Below are positions 1 through 41,165 of a stretch of DNA of 64,000 bases, in pieces. Each line of letters starts with the position of its first letter. Positions within the stretch are counted from its first letter, which is position 1. Source of the stretch: Unio delphinus (taxonomy: Eukaryota; Mollusca; Bivalvia; Unionida; Unionidae); NCBI GenBank assembly GCA_029339505.1, contig JAQISU010000246.1, positions 558,001-622,000 of the forward strand, read 5' to 3'. A program made the position numbers and the translations under genes. The notes under the pieces are model-generated. The model was given only the letters and a program-made list of their open reading frames with translations, was not told the origin of the DNA and did no database searches.

Positions 1-16
1 TCAAATGGTCAACGAG

Positions 17-187
17 TCACCACGCATTGTTCGCCTCTCCTAGTTTACCGAAGAATCTCTTGAGATCCTCCACATTCACTGCAAATCCTGTACTTCCGAA
101 GTTTTGGTCCCTCCCTGCAAGTAAATCAGTACAATCGCCATCCGAATCAATGTCACCATCATCTTCATCATAAGGTTTTATAACTCT
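17..187 (-). other. Possible C-terminal coding fragment, unrecognised
   Basis: The - strand is open for 56 codons before a TGA at 19-17. It encodes an acidic run (DEDDGDIDSDGD) followed by VEDLKRFFGKLGEANNAW, which is more protein-like in composition than the surrounding shadow frames. An in-frame TAG lies just before it and no start codon is obvious, so this would be a last exon or a piece of a dead element. I do not recognise the family. It could also be chance. Confidence 0.25.
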
Positions 188-2960
188 CTATCACAAAATC
201 AGATCCACAGTTGAAGATTGCTCCCGTAAAGTGGACAGCTTCCAGAAAGAAAGAAAAACTCATTGTATTGTGATAATACGGCCGAACTTCACTCGACGAC
301 TGGTTATGGTGAAATTCACGGCCAGAGAGCTTAATGGCATCAGGATTTCCACTGCATGCACCCTGCTGCTGTAGTATTAGATAGGATAGAAAAATAATGG
401 ATAGGGTGAAAGTATTAGACATGTAACCCCAAATACGTCACGTGAAGATGGAGATGTCCTTCTTTAAAGCAGTAAAGACCCATATGAGAGAGGTAATCAA
501 TGAAGAGTTGGAGAAGAACAAAAGGGCGTGGGTAGAGGAGAGAAAATAATATGTACGCCATAAAGGAAAATGGGGCTTCCAACGCTTAAATGCCAATTGG
601 ATAAAGATCCGTGTAGAAATGAATGCATCCAGGAGGAGGAGGCCGACCAGCTTAATTTTAGTTTCCTGGTCTTCACCGAAGTGTCGTGGAACAACTAGGG
701 CCAGTGATATGTACCGTTCAATGTCAGACCCGGTAGGTATAAAGGCAACTAATTTATGTGGCAGCAAAAAAAAAAAAAAAACAAAGAAAAACAAACGAGG
801 CCACTCAAATCTCTGTACAAGAGATATACTAATCATTTTTCACAAATGTTTTTGTGGATATACATCTGTTTCTTAAATCCCTATCTTTTCCCACATAAAA
901 CTAAAGTAGTATAGTATTATGTTTGAATGTAGGTGTATTTTATATGTATCAACATTTCTATTCTTTTTTTTGGTTGGATAGTTTCGATAATTGTTTATAT
1001 AGCAAATACAAAAAACTTGTGTTCGATTAGGGTGCTTGTGTTGGAAATGTAACCAGAAAGAAGTTACTGGATTGTAGATGTGTGTTTGGTTTATAATTTT
1101 AAAGGGATGCAGAATATGTGGGGTATGTGCTTGAATTATACGAAAGAAGCAGTTGTTGGATAGTGAGGTGTTTAAAGTCATAACGCAATCGCTGGATAAT
1201 TTATGTAGTGTGTTGGATTGTAAATAAAAGTATATTTAACAATGCATTTCCCTGTTGTCCCCACAAACTTTCGGCCCTTTTATCTCTAATCAATTTTAAC
1301 ATTACCATTCCTGCTGATCCCCATAAACCTTTCGACACATTATCATTGTAAACATTTCCACATAAACATGGTTCGTCCCTATCAACTTTGTCATCGCAAA
1401 CAATTTTGTCCCCATAATACCATTCCCATGTTAAATCTTTGGACAATTTTAATATAGTATTTCCCGTTTGTCCTCATGAGTTGTAACGGCTCACACTGCA
1501 AACCTACGGGCTACTGTTAATCCCGTTTATTCCCCTCCCCCCTCAAATTGCATATACATGTATAACTAACTACTCGTGTGGTTTCGGTGAATTCCATGTT
1601 TTCAATGGGTACTATACTGTGACTTCACATCATAACTCAGCTATACAAATATCTCATACGGAGCTGAAAATGCCAGAGGAAACTCAGAATATGTTTAAAG
1701 ATGTCAACCAAAATGACAAATCTTTACACAATTTTGTTTCTCTCACAAAATTGCTCAACAAAATGATACAACACACTTTGGATCAGGCCCAGAACACAGA
1801 ACAAATGTTATTTTACAGAAACCATGTTTCTCCTCTTCGACAGTAAAATTGGCCATTTACCTTTCGACCCGAAAATCAACGAGTTCTAACTGTACCCAAC
1901 ATTGAACCATCCACGAAGTTCGGATCGTTTAAGTGAATAAAAGCTAATGTTATTTTGTTAAAACCGTTTTAAAAAATTAATCAAAGCCATCTTGCGCTTT
2001 AACATTTCGACCCCAAACTTGATATGCTTCTTTCTTGCCACAAAACCATCTACAACGTTTGGTAACGGTACATTGTGGATAATTTAAGTTACTGGGCAAA
2101 CACGAACTCAGAAACCAACAATGTTTTCTCAACATTTTCGGATTGCCTTTAGGCATTTAAAGTCTATATTGCTGGCACTGATATATCTGGATTTTGTTGT
2201 TGTTGGTGGTTTTGCCAGCATAAATTTCTGTATATGCCCGTCTTACTCCATTTATGGCATACCATGCCATACTAGTTGTGGAATAACATGCTGTTCCGTT
2301 GAAGGTGAGATGCGGGTTTTCCTCTTGTGGGCGAGCCTGGATTGGAGATGTATATGTGTACAGCCTAGTACACCTCTGTATTTATCCATTCAATCAGTTT
2401 CTCAGGGAAGCTGGTGTTGACCCTTTTCCCATTCATCCTTCTGAATACTATGTATCGGTTTCTTGTTACATGTTATCACAAGCTGAATTCTCATAATCTC
2501 GATTGGTACGAGAATTCCATTTGATTAACCATCATCAATCTCAACTTGAACCTTTCGGAACACACCCAACTAAATTAATAACTTTAAACAACCCACCCTG
2601 AACAACTGATACAGTCACTCTGACATATTAGTGTAGGTTTTTTGTTTTTTCATAGGGTGAATCACCCTCGAAAGAAGGGCTTTTCACAGGCCAAAGGATG
2701 GTGGCGACTCATATAGTACACTCTGTACTTACTTACTGATATAATGTTAAGTTTTTTGAAAATTCGGTAACTTATATATTCTTGACACAATTACATAGGT
2801 GGCTTACACATTATTGGTGAATAGGAACATCCACTAGTACAACTGGATAAATTGTCACAAGTCAAAGGGAATGCAACCTCATGGACAGCACACACATACG
2901 TACATGCACATGTGTCCCTATCAGCTAATGTAAGGTAGTCTTAATCCAGGACTATCAGGT
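188..2960. other. No supported gene; unique or old repeat DNA
   Basis: Several short frames are open on both strands but none shows a recognisable domain or a convincing splice pattern. A stretch at about 1240-1450 contains loosely repeated phrases built on 'ccccataa' and 'caattttaa', suggesting an old degenerate tandem repeat. Positions 766-781 are a poly-A run. Confidence 0.4.
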
Positions 2961-3005
2961 TCCTGCAACACAATGTTGCAAATTAATGTAACATAATAAA
3001 TAACA

Positions 3006-3341
3006 TCAAAACAATGCATAACACAACATAATATAGCACATACACTCTGGTACATGTCCTATGGGGTTGTATATTAGCAAATTACTTAGGGTGTGCCTCG
3101 TGTTTCTTCGTTTTGGGTCCGGATGTGCGTTCTCCTCCTCTTCGTGTGGGACGATGATTGCAGTGCCTTGGAGCTTCCTGCCCTGGACCTTTCCGCCTTT
3201 GCCTCTTCCGGACGTGTACATTACTAGCGAAGTGGGAAAACCTTTTCCTTCGCTACCATTGCTGCTGCTTTGATCTGATTGGTATCTAGAGTAGGGGTGT
3301 GTGTGTGTAGTGCCATTCCTACCCACCCTATAGGCTGCCAT
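3006..3341 (-). other. 111-codon open frame, unrecognised, higher GC than flanks
   Basis: The reading frame encodes a hydrophilic product with a Ser-rich part (QSDQSSSNGSEGKG), then SGRGKGGK and an acidic/basic stretch (EEEENAHPDPKRR). SGRGKGGK is also the start of histones H2A and H4, but the sequence after it does not continue as a histone. The local GC content is clearly higher than in the flanking DNA. It may be an exon, part of an old element, or chance. No function can be assigned. Confidence 0.2.
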
Positions 3342-3635
3342 TTCCCTTGATAGTTACTTTTAAGTAATTCAGGGGAACGCCTGTTACTGACTAAAATATG
3401 GTGCAATTAAGCACTCGAACCCTAAGGGGAGGGAGTGCATACTTCCCCTCCCTGAAGGAACTAAATGGACACCGATATGGTGTCTATAAAAGCTGCACAT
3501 ATGTCTCTAGTAGACGGTTGCAGCTATAAAACACCCAGGTCAGTCAGATATGTGCCAGTCTCCTTTGCTATAAATAGCACATTTGAGAAACAGAATTTGG
3601 TTTTTGATATTAGTTCCGATCTCTTCAGTAAGTTC

Positions 3636-3825
3636 CAGAGGGCGTAGCTGGGGGAGGGGCAGGGGATACATATGTCCCCGGGCGCCAAGGTACAGGGGCG
3701 CCAAAACGAGGCTTGCAACGTTACATTATAATAAGTAAACAAGGGTAATAAATCGGTCACAAGATCGCTGGGGCGCCAATTTTATAGTTCGTCCCCGGGC
3801 GCAAAATATCATCGCTACGCCTCTG
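3636..3825 (+). mobile_element. hAT-like MITE, copy 1
   Basis: A 190-bp element bounded by inverted ends (left CAGAGGGCGTAGC, right GCTACGCCTCTG) and flanked by a perfect 8-bp direct repeat, GTAAGTTC, at 3628-3635 and 3826-3833. An 8-bp duplication and CAG...CTG ends fit the hAT superfamily. The interior has no coding capacity and carries several GGCGCC/CCCGGG-type motifs, so it would have to be moved by a transposase encoded elsewhere. Copy 2 lies about 700 bp downstream in opposite orientation. Confidence 0.85.
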
Positions 3826-4529
3826 GTAAGTTCTGGGAAGAAGGGGAGGGGATCGTTGCGATTTATAGATGAGATGGCAGACACAATGCGATTTGGTACG
3901 GATATGGATGTTTCGTAAGACAGCGGGCAGACTGTCCACTGAGAATCAATCATAAAACATGCATCTTACTGCGGCCATATCTAATTGGGATGCCGCAAAT
4001 ACATTGCTGGGCTTTTAACATGGCAATCAATCAATTCTTGAATATTCCCAGGTTTTCACTTTGTAATAGTTATGTTTAAGTGATCCTAATCAAGCATCAG
4101 TCAGTTTTAAAACAATTGATGAAAAATTAATTGTGCTACACTGTTCATTGCACAAGACATGTTCTACCAATGGAAATAATCCTTCAAGAATTAAATCAGA
4201 CACCATGATCCAGTTACTTCCCTTGAAATACCAGATTAATGCAATTTCAATTTACAGTTTGGCACATGTTATGTAGTTTTCACATTCACAACAGATATAA
4301 ATATAATTTACTTAAGACTTCATGACTGAATTTACATTAATTATTATTTGTACACTGGCAGTGGGCAGATCCAGTAGCCGTATTGTATGCCTCTTGGTTT
4401 CACTCGCGCACTATAATGCATTTAAAAAAAAATACTGCATTTTAATATAAAGAATTTAAGATGATTTATCAATTTATTAACTTGAACTTCGTATTTAGTA
4501 AATCTAGGAGTGTTTAGCATTAAATTAGA

Positions 4530-4723
4530 CAGGCGTAGCTAGAGTGTTTGGCGCCCGGGGACAATATTCATCCCCCCCCCCCCCCTCAACTCTGAAACCC
4601 ATTATTTTCATCAATAAAATCACCATTACCCGTTACAACCTATTTCAAAGCCCATTTTGGCGCCCCCACTAGTATGGCGCCCGGGGACATATGTAACCCC
4701 CTGCCCCCCCCGCTACGCCTCTG
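4530..4723 (-). mobile_element. hAT-like MITE, copy 2
   Basis: A 194-bp element with ends CAGGCGTAGC and GCTACGCCTCTG, flanked by a perfect 8-bp duplication AAATTAGA at 4522-4529 and 4724-4731. Read on the opposite strand it matches copy 1, including the GGCGCCCGGGGACATATG block, so the two inserted independently in opposite directions. A poly-C run sits inside at about 4564-4577. The left end has lost two bases relative to the right end. Confidence 0.87.
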
Positions 4724-4731
4724 AAATTAGA

Positions 4732-5550
4732 TGAGCAGGCAGATAACATGCCAGCCTGGTTCCCGGCTGATATGTAGCTACTGCCCAAATGTAGACAACA
4801 ACTGTGGGGAGGGAACCAGTCATTCAACCGGTTGACATTTTGGCTCTCGGCTACTGTTACGTCACACTTTGATGAATATGAATATCACGCATTTTAAAAT
4901 AATAGTCATAATTTGATATCATAAGAACATGAATGTTATTTATTTAATTAATATAAACGAATCCATGCTTTAAATAAAAACCTTTCCTGACACATTAGTC
5001 CCGCACGTAGTTTAAGGTCAGAGGTTATGTGACATAGAGGGACTAGTTTTGCACGACAAAGTAAAGGACAACAATCTATCGGGACAGCGGTGGACTTCAT
5101 GAAATGGGATCGAGTCAGCTACCCAGACTGTATCATTAGTGATTTCAACTGTTCACAATTTATATATTCCACCTACATTTTCAATTAAAAGTGGATAATA
5201 AGCACGCCAGAGAGAGTACCAGCCATACACCGTTTTTATTCGTTATCCATCAGTGCAACCATCAAACTTGGTCTGGAATGTAAATCGCATACCTGTCACT
5301 GATATACACGTATTTTTCCTGATTACGTAAGAAGCGGAATTTTGGATCGGTTTAGGCACTCCGTCATCCCTTTCATAATGAGACTGTATTTGTTGATTTT
5401 GACGTTCATCACAGACTAGTTTTTGTATTGTTTACTGTGAACACTGATCTATTCGCTTGATTATTTATAGAGAATAATTGTTGGTATATTATTCTTTTGA
5501 TTTTATTCCGATCAGAATGTCTTTTAACGAATGATTAAAGCAGATATTTG
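4732..5550 (+). promoter_or_regulatory. Presumed 5' flank and 5' UTR of the LIX1-like gene
   Basis: This is the non-repetitive stretch directly before the first coding exon, so the promoter and 5' UTR should lie here unless an upstream non-coding exon exists. I see no unambiguous core promoter element. Immediately before the start codon are two tiny overlapping upstream reading frames, 5517-5534 and 5531-5551, described in the findings. Confidence 0.4.
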
Positions 5551-34197
<28,647 letters not shown>

Positions 34198-34868
34198 GAT
34201 GCATCTTCATGGACAAGTGGATCAAATTAGTTCATGTTAACTCGAACAATTTATACATATTGTCTTGAAGTTGTAGGTAGAGTTCTCGGTTCATGGAATA
34301 TGTCAAGTTTCTAAATTTTTATGCATGAAGAATTAAAATCGGTTTGAACAAAAAATGTTTGGAAAGGCAAACCCCTACTGTTTTCTGCCGAAATATAAAA
34401 TGACATTTAAAGACCATCTCAACATGCTCAATTACTTTGATTAAGGAAAAATAATTTCAATTTCAGTTACAATTTGCGGCAGATAATGGAAATTCCTGTA
34501 TCAAGTCATAATTGGTAATGTTTTCCTTTGAAATTTATTCAGAATTGTTATAATGTTGTATTTTAAGTTGTTCATCCCCATTATCAATAATGGATTTTTC
34601 AAATTTGAACTTGATACCAGTTTTGTATTGATGTAGCAATTTTTTTTACTGTAATTTGCATCACATAGGACTGTGTCAGCAATTTTTTATATATATAGTT
34701 TTAACTGTAATTGACATTCATTAACCTGCTGAAAAAACAACTATCAAGTTGTCAAGGTTTGTCATATTAATCTGTTGAAAGTATAAAAAAAATCTCAGAA
34801 ATACTGGAATGATATATCCACATGGTTGTTTGTTGAACTATATTTTACTCTGATAATGCAGCAATAAA
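34198..34868 (+). other. Probable 3' UTR of the LIX1-like gene
   Basis: AT-rich sequence after the stop codon. The first clear AATAAA is at 34863-34868. Others further on (near 35930, 35990 and 37745) could mark longer transcripts. Transcript data would be needed to fix the end. Confidence 0.45.
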
Positions 34869-35880
34869 AAAAGGCAGCTGCATAGATACACATTTAAATA
34901 TTTCACTTAAAGATAGTATAGGAAGGGTAGCCAGCTTTTAGTATTTAAAAGTTAACTTCAAGAACTTCGTTGATGTCATTTATTAATAATTTCACCTTAA
35001 TCTTCAAGGAAACTTTAACCAAAAGTGACACACTGTGTTCCTTTACAGATTTTGTGGTCCGTCATTAATAGTTCTTTATTTATTATCAAGAAGTTTTTTT
35101 CTTGCCTTCCTTTCTTGTTTGCTTATTTCCTAGATAGGCATAAAAGTACATTTGACTTGTGTTTAAAAAAAACCTCTTCCCAAATTATTTTGGTTGCAGG
35201 GATAATCACCAAACCAGTATTGCAGATCTATTTACTCTTTTAGTATCATACTTGGTTGCTTCTATTTCTAAAAGGAATTACTTCCCATTTAGCTAGCATT
35301 TTCCTCAGCATTACATGGTGAAAATATAGCATCTGTTTATTTTAACTGATACTATTTGATATTAAACTACCTTATTTGTTTATTTCTTATTATTATTTCA
35401 TATAATACAATTTTATGTCAAAAAATTGTAAACTACTTTTAACAAATCTTGCAGTTAGACACTATGTATAAAATGACTATAATGGGGAGACAATCCTACA
35501 CCAGCAAGGGAGACAATCTAAGCAGTTCATCTATAGTGAAAACTTAATTCATATTATAATATATTTGTCGTAATTAAATCCATGAATATTAAATGCAAAC
35601 AGTCCATGGTAACAATTAGATTTCGGGTCCCAAGATTAAAAGTCCGGTTATATTATCACCCTTTTAAAATAGGTATTCAAATTTCAGCATGGAGTTTTCT
35701 AAGGTTCTTTCTGTTTTTTAATTATTGTTACTCGTACTTTCATGAGGGCCCAATACAATGGGTTTATTGCTTTACAAGTTAAAGATAAGAAAAACTTATG
35801 TAGTGGTCCGGCATCTGCCCATCATTCACTGTCTGTTATCACTACAGCTTGTATACTAAATAAGGAAGAGTCATGAATCT
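34869..35880. other. No gene seen
   Basis: AT-rich sequence with short frames only. It may still be 3' UTR if a distal polyadenylation site is used. Confidence 0.5.
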
Positions 35881-37260
35881 TGAATCCTGAGGTCTAGTTA
35901 GCTCGAAATGAAAATGGTGATCCTCAGAAATAAACTATACTGACTTGGGGTTTTCAGTAAAAGACTTTTCATGATATGTAGATGGTGTTAAATAAAAATG
36001 TTGCCAATGTAACATCAAAATTGGCCAGCATGTCATAACACGTTTTTACATCTTCTGAAAGAATTGTAATATTTACATGGATGTTTTACTAGACAATGTC
36101 ATTTGAATGTAAATGTTCCTAAATGAAAAGATTGCCAACATGACCACCATGCTCTTTCTATTGCTGTTTGACAAGTCTTATCACCTTTTTTGAAAATCTT
36201 ACTGTCACTGTTCTTGCACCTAACTGATAATGTCAGTTTGGTTGAGAACATTTTTGCAATGTCAGCATTGTTATAGCTACTTCTAAATAGAATCTGGGTT
36301 CAGCATGAGGTTTTCATTGAATGCATTACTATGATACATAGATTCTTCTCAGTGAAAATAGTTTCTCTTGGACCCTCTTAATATTCTTGTCATGGCTACA
36401 CCTCCTGAATGAAATATTTTTATGAACACAATGGGGTTTCCACTGAAACATTTTTTATGATGTGTGGTGTTTCCAAAATAAAAATGGTGCTGCTTATAGC
36501 CTTATCAAATGGAGCCATTGGGTGGAGAGTCATTTAAAAACATTTTCATCTTTTTTTATTATACACAAATAGATTCCAGTATGGTTTTATTTTTAATTTT
36601 GTAATTTTTCCCATTTGTTGTTGGTTTGGAATGGAAATGGTGCTAATGTGAACTCCCAGCATTGTTGCTTTGATGGCCACTTTTTGAAAATTTTGTTTGG
36701 GATACAACTCTAAAAAAAAAGATGGTTCTATTGTCATGGGGCTGTTCCAAAAAGACTTCCAGCAATATTTAGTTTTACATATTTTAAAATCATTACTTAA
36801 CTTCAAAATGGTTGCCTTGACAGTCACCTTGAAAATCTTTTATATCTACTTCTCAAGGGATGTAGTATTGAGATGGGGTTTTCAGTAAAACACCATGGCG
36901 ACATGTCATCCATAGATGGTAGTATTGTGATGGGGTTTTCAGTAAAACACCATGGCGACATATCATCCATAGATGGTAGTATTGAGATGGGGTTTTCAGT
37001 AAAACGCTGGCAACATGTAGCAGGCCCTCAATAAAAATTGTTTTGTTGTAATGGCCATATTGAAACAAAATCTGTCACTACTCCCTTTGAATGATTGGCA
37101 TTGATTTTTTGCTAATCCCTTTTAATGAATAATGTCACTGATTTTCGCTAATCCTATTGAATGAAAGATGTCATTGATTTGGAATTTTAGCTAATCAGTT
37201 TGTAATAATGATGTCATTGATATGGAGTTTTCACAAATACCATCAATTATGTATTAAACG
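35880..37260 (+). repeat. Degenerate tandem array of a dispersed repeat
   Basis: Phrases of the type 'aaaatggtgc', 'agcatgtc', 'ttgaaaatctt', 'ggggttttcagt/cactgaaa' and 'atgatat.tagatggt' recur every roughly 60-170 bp throughout. A recent local expansion inside it is annotated at 36863-37020. The same phrases form the array at 42.1-43.6 kb and the fragment at 28.7 kb. Confidence 0.7.
36863..37020 (+). repeat. 57-bp tandem repeat, three units
   Basis: TAGTATTG landmarks occur at 36863, 36920 and 36977, exactly 57 bp apart. The units contain GATGGGGTTTTCAGTAAAAC; the third is shortened at 'cgctggcaacatg'. Confidence 0.93.
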
Positions 37261-40200
37261 TGTTGTTAAGCCATCAAAAACATAACAAACAATCCCTCTC
37301 ACATCTCAGATGCGTGGTCAGTGCAAAAGACAACAGTGATTGTTATGCATTTACCTTATGAAAATGTTAACTTAAAAGATTATTTCTGTTACCAAATTGT
37401 TAATAATTTTTTCAAGAACAGTTACGATGTTTTCAATACTCATGAATTAAAATGAGTGAAAGAAGGCAAGAAACAGACACGTCATAATTCTTATAAATTC
37501 ATTTTGGCCAGTAAAGTGTCAGTCAAAGAACTCTGTTTTGGTGGCTGTTTCAGGTCATTTAATGTTGAAGAAGTAAAGCATTTAGAGATTACTGAATTTT
37601 AAGAGTGCAAGCTTGCGTTTTAGTTTAGATGAACTAATGTCTCATTTACATCACATGCTTTGTTTATTGCACAGTCCATTAGCACATAACAAGTGATGTC
37701 ATTCATAAAATATTCTGTATGTTGGCAAAGGGTTTATGTATCCATAAATAAAGTATAGCCCATGGAATAGAATTGTTACCATTTCTTTGCTTTTTAAATG
37801 TAAGCATTAATTAAATTAATGAATTCATATGAGGTATAGATTGCAATATCAGTTTCAAATTGTGTATAAATGACTGTAAAACTTAATAATGATATTTCAG
37901 ATATATTTGTTTGTTTTAATTGTGCTTATGTCCTATGTGCCTATAGTTGAATTAATTTGTCATATTTTCCATATACGGATACAATAATTCATGTGTTTTA
38001 TGGAAAGAGATCATTTTTATCATAGTATATAATAGATCTGTGAGCTCTTGTGTTACAAAGATATTTTATATCTTATTTCGTCTAGATCTGCGTTTTCTTT
38101 TTATAAAAAATTGAACAAAAACTTGTAATTCTGTTTTCGTATTTTCATAGCTTTTTTATGTTTATTTTTATGTATAAACTACCATGAATTCATTTATTTC
38201 TTTCCTTATCAGTTTGTGTGAATTGGAATACTTTAATCATTGAATTGGAAAAGGGTACTATCATTTCCACAGAAGGGTAATTTTAATTATGTTGTAAGAA
38301 ATTTTCTAGTAACCACAACATTGGTAGAAAGTAGTATTTCATGAAAAACTGAAATCACAGTTCATTGATATCCACATACATTTTTTCTGCTAATTTTTGA
38401 CTAAGTATGGTATATTTAATCAATATCAATAGGTATTGATATGTCTTTCCATGAAAAGGTTTTATTTCTGAAAGAACTGTTTAATACATCTAGTCAAATG
38501 AAAAATCTGTTTAATAATTTGCTCAGTCTCCAAGGCACACTTTTGTTAGACTACTTGTCCAAGGCTGAAGAGTTATGATATCTGTTTAATTTACAATTAC
38601 CATGCTTTTACACCCAAACAAATAGATAGGCTTCAGAGGTCAAATTTTTTTCTTCTGGAGCCTAGTTATGTACTACAGGTGACTTTTCTGTACATTGTTG
38701 TCTTTAGCCAGTGTTTTGAGAGTGCTTCACCCTGCCCTCTTAAGGTGGTGCTTCTTTCACTTCTGGGTGCTGGGTTGGGTGGAGTGTTCTGACAATACTG
38801 TAGTACTTTTGTTTTACTGGATCAGCTAATGTATAACATGCACTCAGCTGCAAATAGCATTAACTCAGACCTCTTGTTGCATACTATGCAGGTAGAACAG
38901 TGTCTACATACAAATATAAGTAAAATGAACAATGATCAGTGTATATGGACAAATATAAGTAAAATAAACAAAGTAGACCCTGATTTGACAGCACAAATGT
39001 GACTGCATATAATGGACATAAAATAATCATGAGAATGATAACACATTATGTGATGGCATATCTGGATCTACGTACCATCATAAAAATGTGGTAGGTGGAA
39101 CACAACGTTGCAGTTCAGCGATGGCATAAAATGGAACACTGTTATGCAAAGGAATGTTATTTCTTCATTCAAAAACGTGCTGAAAGCACTGTGACCCGTG
39201 TGCAGCTCACGATGTAAGTCACATAGAAAGCACAATAACTTTAAACTGATGCCAGTACCTCGGGATTGCATATTTGTTGTAAATTGAGTGTCACATGTAC
39301 ATTGTACTTCAGATGACTTGTCTTTCAATAATGTGATGTAACTAGCCTGCTGATGTTTACTAACAAGACCAGTAATATCTCCACATACATTTTGAAACAT
39401 GGATAAATTTCAAGCTCCAAAAATGAAAGAAAAAACCTAAAAATAACAAATACATCCCTATTCCATGAAAGAATTTAACTCCAAAATGACATGTTGTCTC
39501 TTGATCATGATAATCATCTGTGTTCTGATAAAATAAGCACAATGCTCATGTTTTCTTCACACCTCATAGCTTTCCTCAGCTTTCTGCCAATTTTCTTGCA
39601 AAAACCAGACCAGAACTGCATGACCAACTCATGTACACCGGGAAAAAAGCAGTCAGATCTGCTTTGATCCTTTACAGTTAATTCATTTTTCAGATGTGTT
39701 GGCAACCGTGCTTATTTGTATTGAAAGAAAAGGATTTTTGTTTAAAAGACAGCAGAAAACCAAAGTCACCATAACAGTTGAGTTGTGGTGGAGCCTTAAT
39801 CATATTTCTGGCCAGAACATACCCTACACAAACAATTATGCAAAGAAACATCCAATACAACAGCAGAAGTGAAGATATATATGCCAATTGTAATGTTTTT
39901 ATCTCAAATATGAAACATGTGTCTTATGCAAGTGTCTTTTTAGTTGTTTTTTTTAATGTTAAAAAAAAAAGAAAAAATCATCAGATAGTATTATCTTTCT
40001 CTCATTAGAATTATACTCTAATTAGTTACTCTATTTTTTAAAATCCCCTATCAGGAATGTTGTAGGGATAGATTGAGTTACCCTTGTACACACATCATCC
40101 ATAAATATGTACAGTATTCTGCTGGGGCATTTTTATACCATGTTTTTTCATGAATGTATAGTTTTGGATTAATCTAATATTATATTGCTAGATATGATAC

Positions 40201-40418
40201 ATGTAACACCCCTATCTTTTATGTATTGTTTTATGCATAAAACATACGAGATCTGTAGATATGTCTGAGAAACCAAGTAGCTCAATGATTTAGCATCAAA
40301 GTTGAAATTCAAGGATCACAAGTTGAATACTTACATGTAGCAGCTGCTCTGGTGTGTCCTTGGGAAATTGCTACTTAGCTCATGTATAATATGTACCTCA
40401 TGGCATGATAAAGTCAAT
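37261..40418. other. No supported gene
   Basis: AT-rich sequence. On the - strand between 39887 and 39068 there are consecutive open frames, the first (39690-39887) with a strongly hydrophobic start (SSLLLLYWMFLCIIVCVGYV) like a type II membrane anchor. They do not join by convincing splice sites and I do not recognise a family, so I do not call a gene. A short tandem duplication ('acaaatataagtaaaat') is at 38911-38970. Confidence 0.4.
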
Positions 40419-40423
40419 ATAAC

Positions 40424-41165
40424 AATAATAATAATAATGAGGACTTTGTAGTGGGAGAGGTGTGCTCTGAATGTGGTACTCTATGGATGATCTGAGCAGC
40501 TGTGTTTTGAACTTTTTGAAGTTTCTGGAATAGTTTTTTTTAGACAAATCTGACAGAATTGAGTTACAATAATTCAGTCTTGAAAGTACTAATGAACACA
40601 CAAGTGTTTTAGTGGCATCAGCTGAAATATATTTGCAAATGAAACTGATGCATCTCAGCTCAAGATATGCAGCCATGCATATGTTCATGACATGGTGGTG
40701 CAATGTGATAGTACTGTCCAGAGTAACACCTAGGTTTTGTACTGACTTTGAGAATTTAATGTTTGTGTTGCTGATATTTATTGTTTGAGGTAAAGGATGT
40801 GAATGAGAAAGTCTTTGTGTTATGACCAGAATGGCCTCAGTTTTATCATCATTCATCTGCAGCTTGTACCATGTCATCCATGATTTCACATAAAAAATGC
40901 ACCTCTCTACTCTTTGGATGGTAGCATCAACTTCAGTTGGGTGGCTAAACTTGTATATTTGGGTGTCATCAGCGTACAACTGGTGAGACACTTGGTGATG
41001 ATCTATGAAATTTGAGAGCAGCTGAGTGTATAGAATGAAGAGAACATGTCCAAGAACAGACCCCTGTGGAACACCACAATATAGGTCAGCTGACCTGGAG
41101 TGTATTCCATTTACATAGAAAATTTGTGTCCTGTTGACTAAGTAAGACTTGAACCACAGTAAGGG
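40424..41165 (-). pseudogene. CR1/L2-like retrotransposon, internally deleted copy
   Basis: The - strand translation gives GVPQGSVLGHVLFILYTQLL and YADDTQIYKFSHPTEVDATI, then QNLGVTLDSTITLHHHVMNI and LVLSRLNYCNSILSDL: the same family as 16205-17402. After the segment matching QNTAARII the copy jumps directly to the terminal 'aaagtcctc' plus (ATT)n tail (40424-40439), so about 430 bp of the 3' part present in the other copy are missing. It is open over 197 codons (40398-40991) but truncated at both ends. Confidence 0.9.

Noticed and set aside
619..876. Basic 85-codon frame and overlapping - strand frames at 438-836
   Set aside because: Both strands are open over the same stretch and end in a poly-A/poly-T run; no family motif or splice sites.
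39068..39887. A - strand gene built from consecutive frames, starting with a hydrophobic anchor
   Set aside because: The frames do not join by convincing splice sites and no family motif is visible; mentioned only in the region note.
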